From Amblyomma americanum (lineage: Eukaryota; Arthropoda; Arachnida; Ixodida; Ixodidae), in the NCBI RefSeq assembly GCF_052857255.1, contig NC_135497.1, forward strand, positions 183,496,204-183,560,203: a stretch of DNA of 64,000 bases, given 5' to 3'. The position numbers and the translations under genes are program-made. Below are positions 56,331 through 64,000 of this stretch, piece by piece; the stretch's first letter is position 1, and every line of letters starts with the position of its first letter. Under the pieces are notes generated by a model, which was not told where the DNA came from, did not search any database, and saw nothing but the letters and a program-made list of their open reading frames with translations.

Positions 56331-57590
56331 TCGTACGGCCGTGACAGGGCCACATTTGTGCATATTGCCACAACCACGTTAACAAGGTTTATTTTGATTT
56401 TTAAAAGCGTGTTTTGCGCTATTGCACTGTGGTTGGCCCTGCAATGCTGACATTAAGCAGTTTCTGAAAGCCCTACAGTGCCGGTGCAGCCATCGACCTG
56501 TCGAGGTTGAGATCACATTTAATTTCAACCCATTTCCTTACTGCTTGAATTGTATTTGAATATTCCCAGCTTTACACCTGTGCTGAGTTCCCCTCGTGGC
56601 CAACATGCTTTAACTCGAGTAGTTTTTTTCTTCTTGCCATGTGCTCTGTTTAAAAAAAATCATTAAATTAGTGTTGCAAGTAAACATTGAGATTATAACA
56701 AAAAGGTTACACAGTCAGCGAGCGGCCTAATTAATTTCTGCAGTGAACAAAGTGCGCCAGGAAATGAGTCGCCGAGCCTTTCAGTGCCATTGATTTCGAC
56801 ACCAGAAGGAGAAGTGCTTCGTCATTCAGAAAGTGCAAGCGGAGACAGTCGGCGTGCCTGGCAGTTCAATGTTTAACGAAAACTGCACGCTACGCTGCAA
56901 GTGGTATGAGGGCAATTCCAGGGTGCAACAGCCATATGATTCAGTCTGTGTTTGTCGCCAAACACTTCTAACAGTCCTTGCACTACGTTATAGTATCTGG
57001 TTACCACAGTCCAGACGTTCGCATTGCAGTCTATATTACACGACAAAAATATGCCGGTCCCAATTGGCTTTGTGCATTTTAGCTCTGTCATTTGTCCAAA
57101 CAGCAAGTTTCCATGCTAAGGCATGCGTGATTTGATGAAGTTTCACCCCAAAGAAACTGTCCATAATTCAAGCCATCATATCACAAGGTGGATATTAACG
57201 AGGCATGGCTGCATACAGTAAAATGTAGTAAATGTTTAGTTCTAATAATATCACAAGCACCAAATCATCGCACCATTTCTATGACTAGCATGGGTTCCTA
57301 ATCGTGAAAAACACTATATACTCTCACACTGCTGAATTGTTGTAGCCCATTAAATTGTGCCTTCCAGATCGGTACGCTTTTTGAAAAGCATTCCTGTGAT
57401 AGCCAACATTTAGTTTTTCGTGACGTACACTTGCTCCTTAGTCTCTTTGAGAAAGCATGCGGTAAAATCCTTTATAAAATAATGTCTTGCATCGTGCTGT
57501 TCCGTGTGGGATTTAAGTGATCCTAGATAGTTAACAGCACTTAGCCCATGCTAACTCTTGGTCATCCTGCCTTTCTTTTTTGGAATCTCG
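56331..57590. other. Non-genic interval
   Basis: AT-rich, short frames only. Confidence 0.35.
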
Positions 57591-57596
57591 GGCAAC

Positions 57597-57662
57597 CTCA
57601 AAGGTGTTGTACTTGGCCCTTCCCTTTTTCTTACATTCATTAATGACCTTCCTTTCACTTGA
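57597..57662 (+). pseudogene. Non-LTR reverse transcriptase fragment
   Basis: Reads LKGVVLGPSLFLTFINDLPF. The LGPxLFLxFINDLP motif is diagnostic of Jockey/CR1-type RT. About 22 codons survive, just before the Penelope-like remnant. Confidence 0.6.
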
Positions 57663-57672
57663 TGGGAATAAT

Positions 57673-58075
57673 GCGCTACACACGGAGAAAAACCGACAGC
57701 TGAAACAACGGACACAGGACAAGCTCCCCCCCCCCATGCCCCCCATTGCGCAAATCCCAAATGTTCACCTTACTTTGAACAGACTACAATTTTAGCTCGT
57801 GCAAGGGACAAGAAAAAAAGAAGCCTTTGAGATACGGGAAGCCGGTGAAGATGAGTGCGTAAGCACACCCTCGGTGTTGTTATCAAGTGAGGATTTAGAT
57901 CTAATCAAGAAACGAAGGAGCGTGGGACACAGCCGGTGGCAATGAATTTGATTGTTTTGAACATGTGCATGAAATGCATTTATGTGCCCTCGTACCAGGT
58001 TAGATTTTAGTTGTTAGTGCACACCTGTCCTGTGTCCGCCGTTTTTAGTTGTCTATTCATGTCCGTGTGTAGCAC
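57673..58075 (+). mobile_element. Penelope-like element 3' remnant inside an inverted repeat
   Basis: At 57790-57945 the plus strand reads ARDKKKEAFEIREAGEDECVSTPSVLLSSEDL. The CVSTPSVLLS motif equals that at the end of the Penelope copy at 2.9 kb. It is bracketed by imperfect inverted arms of about 48 bp (gctacacacgga...cggacacaggac at 57673-57720; complement at 58027-58075). RT and most of the nuclease are missing. A C-run at 57726-57735 lies between. Confidence 0.65.
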
Positions 58076-58079
58076 GTTA

Positions 58080-60395
58080 TACCCATCAAATGTGCAACCA
58101 ACTAGCCCACATTGTTGCCTTGCTTCCTTCCACTGTTTAATTTAACTAGTCTTCATTGATTGCTATATGGTCTGCCATTCCACTATCAATATCAACATAC
58201 CAACCCTCCAGAACAACCATCTGCGTGCTCGGGAATGGCCTGTTTGGCAATCTTAAAAGGACTACATTAACAGTTTTTGCTGTCAGCGATACCTGTCTCC
58301 ACTGCGAGCTGATGTGTGTCAGTATTTGCTTTCTGCTAGTATCCTACACTGTTTCAAGCGAAGCAACGCGGAGATTTCGATAGTGTGATGTGGTTAAAAT
58401 GCTAGGCGCATGTGTTTACTCGTGTGACTTATGTGCGTGTGTCGTTTGATCCTTATCCTCATCTGGAATGCCAAGCCAGGTATGTTATGGGGCCAGCATT
58501 TACAATGTTTATAAAATGGTGCCTCCTCCTCCTCCTCCATAATAAAGCTGAATTTCACATGTATTTCTGTTGTCATGAATGGAGTCAGGTTACAGCTGCT
58601 GTGAATTTTGCGTGTGAATGTAATTTTCTTACATTGACGGCAGTGAAACACATGGAAAGGCACAAACCTCTACTCAATGTTAACTCAGTCATACAGTTGC
58701 TGTTTCCTTTCCCTTTGTAACAAGAGTTTTCATATAAGGCCCTAAGGAGGATTATCATTTTGGTGCATTATTTTGAAAAAAGAGGCCACAAAACAAGATA
58801 TTTGTTTGCCTAATACATGCAGCCCTTCTAGGACTGTTTAAATTCACATACACTCATTGTATGAAGCCGAAAAGTGGGCATAGCCTAGGCAAAGATCTTC
58901 AAGCAGTTAAGTTTACGACTAAGTCATTTTCACATAAGGTATGCCTAAAGGCAACTTTGCCAGTTTGAAAACCAAACTGGCAGTGAAATAAGGTTTGCTT
59001 TGCAGAAGATTGCGCTAATAACAGCTAGCACGGTCAAAAATTTTATACATGACAAGTTGTGCAGAAAATGCTCACATTTATCGGCTGTTTTTGGAACCAG
59101 AATCACTGTTACGATCACTTTTTTTTTCTGCCCAGAAAAGGTCTTAAACATTACTGCAAAGCTATATGAGAGGATATACGTATTTATGCCCTGCACACAC
59201 TTATATGCTTATTTTTTATTTCATTGCGTTTTTCATGGACGCAGCTTTCACCTAGTAAATATATTTCTACAAATTCTGCTTGAGACAACCACTCTGCATG
59301 GTCAGTGCATCCTGTTTCCCTGAATATATGAAGTATTCTTTCCCAACCTCAACCAGGAGCCGTCCAGATGTAAGCCAGTTTACCAACTCCCACATCATGT
59401 TATGTTTACACTGAAGGAAAAGGCATGTATGACCTTTTACTAAGTACTAATCAACCACTTTGTTTTCGTTCACATGGGCACTTCAGAATTTTTTGGAGTT
59501 GTACAGTTAACGTGCCAGCTTGTTTCTGCATGTGTCGCCATTGACTGGCTCTGAGCACAATTCTCCAGGCTTGTTTGCACTGCTGCATTCTAGCTTGTGC
59601 AATTGTCATTGCAATATGAGCTAAGGAATTGCTAAAATAAAACTGGTCGCCCGCTGTCTCTGCAAAGAACAAAGCTGTGCATTTCAGCGCAGTGATAGAT
59701 GGCTTAGCCCCTTTGTCACCACACTGTGCTATTTCAATTTTGCCTTTTCTAACGGACCGAAAAACCTTACAGAGAGAAAGCAGTACTGTTGCACGGTCAC
59801 TCTTCTGTGAAATGCACAACTGCTGCAGTTACAACTGATTTTACATATTAAAAATTACTGGGAATGTCATAATTTTCTTGTATATTTGGGTTCTTGTTCG
59901 ACAGCATAGTACTAAAATATGGAATTTTTAATACATGCACGATTCAGATACACAATACATATATTGACTAATAAATAAATGTATTTTACAATAACAGTTA
60001 ATTGGGGAGACAGCAAGGAGGCCTGTTTACTTGACATTGTTACTGTCAGCTAAAGTGCGCATGAATTAAAAAGATACAAAATAAAGGCAATTAAAATACA
60101 TGTAAAAAGACTGCAGTCTGCTAGTTTGAATAACTGATGACTTAACCTCTGTCTGGTCTCAGCTATGTGAATTTCCCTGTCATAATGACAAGCGATCGAA
60201 TATGTACTGCTAACCTATAGCTTGTTCTAGTCCCATATCCTTGGCTCCGAGAATTCGTGATACGAATCGCGTCGTCGTTCTGAAATTGTTATTGCATGTT
60301 AGGGTATAGTGTAACTTTCAATGAGGGCTCTCTTCAAATGTTAGGAGGCAAAAACCTTAGATCGTGGTTGGAACGGAGGCATATATGGGTGATCT
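58080..60395. other. Non-genic interval
   Basis: Short frames only. (CTC)n at about 58523-58540. The 122-codon minus frame (59819-59451) shows no domain. Confidence 0.35.
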
Positions 60396-60399
60396 TCAG

Positions 60400-61740
60400 C
60401 GGAGGAGGAGGAATAAACATTTTATTAAAATAGCAGACAGGTTCTTGCGGATGACAGCAGTCATCGTATTAGGACGGGTGTATTTTGCCGAGTGTGTGTA
60501 CGTTGGGATATGTGTTGGTTTGTAGGAGTCTCCAGTCCCTAGATTGTCAGCGTGTAAGTTTAGGATGGGGTTGTGCCATTGTCTGCCTGGCGCGTCTTTG
60601 GCTGTCGAGGATATCTTGTGGCAGCGTAGGTGTGAGGTATTCCTCCCAGGTCGATTTGTCCGCGTCTCAGAAAATTAGTCCTAGAGCCAGGCGGTCCGCC
60701 CGTTCGTTCCCTGTACACCTTCGTGAGCGGGCACCATGTGATGATGTGATCTTCTCGAAGGTTGGTTCCTAGTATGCCTAGGATGCTCCGAGGAAGGACG
60801 CCTCTGATAAACAGTCGGCAAGCTTCTTGCGAATCCGTGAGAACACGTGAAGATTGCCTCTTGCCCTCTGCCGCTCGTATGGCTAGTGCTATGGCTGCCG
60901 CTTAGGCCACGGCCATGCTCTTGGTGCGGATTGTCGCCGACGCGATTGCTTGGTTCCCTCTAGTGACAACCGTAGCAAATGCTCTCAGCCTCAAGGGGTA
61001 GGGAGTTGCGTCTGTGTAGTGAGTGTTTGGGTCGTTGCGTAACCGTTCGAGTGCCACCGCTCTCGCTCGTCTGCGGCCGGCGTTAAACATGGGGTGCATG
61101 TTCTTGGGTATTGGGTCCACGTGTATGCGTTCCCTGTCTCGTCAGGGTATTTGGTGTGTCTCCTTCACGCAGGATTGGGGTGCCAAGGGGTAGTGAAGTC
61201 TGTGTAGTAAAGCTCTACCTTGGGTTGTCGAGTCGAGTTTCTCTCTCTGCGCGTTCAAGACTGCCGCGTCGTGTTCATCGTATGTAATGTAAATACCCAG
61301 ACTCTCCAGACGCTCTCTGCCAGTGCAGTCAGGGAGGCCCAGTGCAGCTTTGTAGGCAGTGCGTATGAGTACGTTGGCCTGCTCTGCTTCACATCTGCGT
61401 GAAAGCTGGTATCGCAGAGCGTACGTAATGTGACGAAGGCTTGTACCAGTCTCCTAGTGTCGTCCTCCTTCATGCCGTCCTTACTGCGGGCGATTCTTAC
61501 GAGTCTCGATACACTCCTGGCCGTGTGTTTGAGTGTTTAGCGTTGACGATACGCTGCCCGTCTCCTGAATTAGCATGCCTAGCACCCTGAGCTCCTTGTT
61601 TGACCTGGCTTCCGTTGATCCCCAGGTTGAGGATGGGGGAGCGCGTCTGCTGGGTGTTTTTAGGTCTAATTTGTATAAATTCCGATTTTTCCGGTCTTCA
61701 GCGGAGTCTAGCCAACTAGCAGTCCAACGAGTTGTGTCGC
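60400..61740 (-). pseudogene. Non-LTR retrotransposon (I/R1-like) RT end plus RNase H domain, decayed
   Basis: Minus strand, in order. RT C-terminal motifs: ELRVLGMLIQETG, SVSRLVRIARSKDGMKEDD and RRLVQAFVTLRTL (61640-61400). A linker typical of tick LINEs: HPMFNAGRRRARAVALERL (about 61095-61040). The RNase H domain: AFATVVTRGNQ, one stop, AAAIALAIRAAEG, VLTDSQEACRLFIRG with the catalytic Asp, HIITWCP, PAHEGVQG and NERADRLA. Single-base frameshifts and stops separate them. The 3' end (complement of about 60398-60430) reads aataaaatgtttattcctcc, the usual tail of these elements. The 5' half is absent. Confidence 0.85.
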
Positions 61741-61744
61741 GATC

Positions 61745-62707
61745 GCGGTGTGATGCCTGTTATCACTTTCTGAAGTAGAAATAGCGCAAACGTTAATCGT
61801 TTCCCGCGGCGCTGTTTTAGAACCTCGCCTGCGGTGTTGCAAAATTTGTTGCAACTTCGTTCGTGGACGTCAGAATCGGCCGCGCCAAGATTCATGGCTA
61901 TCACAGCCGATCGCGGTTTTACCTGCTACGAAAAATCTCACTGCTAAACATGTCTCGGGTGAGCCACCATATCAATGTGTGTGTATTCGTACGGCAAGAT
62001 ATTTTCGTGTTTTGCTACGGCACATGCCTGTGCTGCCGCACGGGCGGCACTGACGAGCGCGCCAATCATAACGCCGGAGTCGTCCGCTCGGTCGCATGCA
62101 GCAAACTTGATCGTACAACACCTCATCCGCAACGCACCCTCACGCGGCCGTGCGCATGGCCGCAAGGACGCGTGCGCATGCGGAAAAAAAGTGATCGTAC
62201 AGCGCCCGTGACTCGCATATTCGACTTCGGACGCGCCTACGAAGTGAGGGCGCAACCGCAGTTTGCTCGGGCTTGAGCTGGAAAAACAAAGCTATTGCAC
62301 TTCAAAATGTGAACGATAGTCAGGGTAGAACAGTCGTGCGCCGGTGTGCAGGTAACACGTGTATTTACGTAAATCGCCGATAGCGAGTTATCAGGAGGAA
62401 TAAAAACCACCGAGCCAGAGCGTACTGCGCCTTGCACTTCGCTGGCCGACAGTGCATCCGGTCTGCGCTTACTCTGAGTGTCCCGAGAACGATCGTCTAC
62501 CGCCGGCAGATCCGCTGCGCGAGTAAAAGGCGCAGGCACCGGCAATGTCTGGTCCCGTGGGAAGGTTAGAAAACGACTTGTGTCGAGTCCCGATTTCTGC
62601 TGGTGACTATATATACACGCGTGCACTGCTTCTAGTAAGCCCCGGGGCTGCAGTGAGGCGGTGCTCCTTTCCAGGCTACGAAAAAAAAATACCAGGAAGC
62701 AGCACTT
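61745..62707. other. Non-genic interval, GC-rich part at 61860-62280
   Basis: CpG-rich with overlapping frames on both strands and no recognisable domain. Confidence 0.3.
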
Positions 62708-62721
62708 CCGACGTTCTGTCT

Positions 62722-63157
62722 GATTTGATTATGGGGTTTTAACGTCCCAAAGCGACTCAGGCTATGATAAAGCTGAATGGCGCAAGGGAATGAACACAGG
62801 AAGACACATAGACATAAAGAGCGCCTAAATAATAAAGCGCATAAATAATAAAAAATTTATAATAAAGTTGTAAAGTGGCCCTGTGTCTTCCTGTGTTCGT
62901 TCCCTTGCGTCATTCAACTTTATGATGAACGAACTAGCCCAACAGCAAGTACTTCTGTCAAACTATGAGGGACTCCGTAGTCAAGGGCTCCAGAACTTTA
63001 CACCACCTGGGGTTCTTTAACGTCCACTGACATCGCACAGTACACGGGCCTCTAGAATTTCGCCTCCATCGAAATTCGATCGCCGCGGACGGGATCGAAC
63101 CCGCGTCTTTCGGGCCAGCAGCCAAGCGCCATAATCACTCAGCCACCACGGCGGCCC
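62722..63157 (-). mobile_element. SINE (Ruka-like), full length but split by a nested insertion
   Basis: The SINE tail and start of body lie at 62722-62767; the rest, with A and B boxes, lies at 62963-63157. Target duplication ccgacgttctgtct / ccgatgttctgtct (62708-62721 and 63158-63171). Confidence 0.9.
62768..62962. mobile_element. 195-bp hairpin insertion within the SINE
   Basis: Flanked by a 6-bp duplication, ctatga (62762-62767 and 62963-62968). Its ends are inverted: aaagctgaatggcgcaaggg...acacaggaagacac at 62769-62807 and the complement at about 62885-62925. The middle is (AATAAA/TAAATAATA)-rich. The arms resemble flanking repeats of Penelope-like elements in ticks, but no coding part is present. 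Confidence 0.7.
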
Positions 63158-63171
63158 CCGATGTTCTGTCT

Positions 63172-64000
63172 ACCGGAAGTTTTGGAATCGGGAAGGATAA
63201 AGGCAGAACAATGAATACAAATATCGAGAATAGCTGGCTCTCGAAGTTAAATCGCTTAGCTTGCCACGATGACCTCTGCCAAACCGCGACTGCAACAAAA
63301 CAGTTTGCTGGATCCAGCCAACTGGATAAAGCGTATCGATACCCTTCATCGACATCTGAAATTTAATGCGACGCACATAAGGATAAAATCGTTTGCCTTC
63401 ACAATAGCCTCGCTCGCGCTGAAATATCGCTCAGTGCTGGCTATCTGCAAACGCAAAGCGTGCCGCTGCCTTGTTTGTAGCGCTTGCTTCGTTCGTCTAA
63501 AAACGCAGTTGCTTACAGGCGCCTGGAAGACGGACTGTGGCGCCTCAAACACTTGAGCTCGACGAGCCTCCTCGCGTTCACAGCGTTTAACTGTATTTAA
63601 AGGGGCACTGAAAATAAATGGAAGTCCTGTACCTACAGACACCGTCGTGGCCCATTATTCCCAGGTGAGAATTACCGCAGAGGATCCCTGAGGCCAGGTT
63701 ACAGTGACGTTTGCCAAAAGCAGTGATCACAGAGTCCCTTTAGGTCTCGAAGTCACAAATTTGAGAGTAGTGGGAAAATGCGTGTGGTGTCTGCTGCCAA
63801 ACAAACGGCATCACTGCCACAGAAGAGCCACAGAACAGGTTCTAGCCGAGAAAAAAAAAAGTGATTGTGTTGCCCTCAGTGCCCATATATAGAAGAGTAT
63901 GATGGAGCTTTGCAATTCAGCCGAGCAAGTGTCATTGCACAATGTATTGAAGAACAATCCATTATTTTACATTTAAGTGCAAACTAGGCAGACAAAGAGG
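63172..64000. other. Non-genic interval at right edge
   Basis: No domain recognised. tttaaaggggcactgaaaat at about 63597 resembles the end of MITEs like the one at 30481, but its partner was not found. Confidence 0.3.

Overview
The window is eukaryotic nuclear DNA, most likely from an ixodid (hard) tick. There are no operons or dense genes. Introns have GT/AG borders and the sequence is a mosaic of transposable elements. The tick assignment is inference. It rests on recognising a dispersed tRNA-derived SINE that resembles the Ruka family of Rhipicephalus, tick-style non-LTR retrotransposon proteins, Penelope-like elements and many short inverted-repeat transposons. No database search was possible.

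Layout. 1-3.2 kb: two Penelope-like elements joined head to head, each carrying a SINE at the same codon. 5.2-6.1 kb: decayed L1/Tx1-like LINE. 6.6-15.4 kb: a second short interspersed family, a 977-bp TTA-flanked inverted-repeat element, simple repeats and non-genic DNA. 19.1 kb: palindromic mariner MITE. 21.2-22.9 and 25.8-28.1 kb: two large elements with 0.6-kb inverted arms. 32.2-35.5 kb: P-element-like transposon with perfect 27-bp terminal inverted repeats and a broken THAP9/P-type transposase. 37.2-39.7 kb: Ty3/gypsy remnant. 40.1-40.6 kb: palindrome-bearing minisatellite. 41.2-42.1 kb: Jockey/CR1-like LINE. 45.0-45.4 kb: tandem array of E-box/CRE motifs ending at a TATA box. 45.6-46.9 kb: PIF/Harbinger transposon. 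52.8-54.9 kb: two more TAA/TTA-flanked MITEs. 57.6-58.1 and 60.4-61.7 kb: further retroelement remains. Eight copies of the SINE are spread through the window.

The one convincing host gene is on the minus strand at 48.47-52.34 kb. A 48-bp exon and a 1.8-kb last exon, joined by a phase-1 intron, together encode most of a linker-histone (H15) globular domain. This is followed by a tail of about 560 residues made of decapeptide repeats, acidic repeats and a duplicated block of about 75 residues. The first exon or exons, holding the start of the domain, were not found. This gene is the strongest candidate for something undescribed. The rest shows how several transposon classes have inserted into one another.
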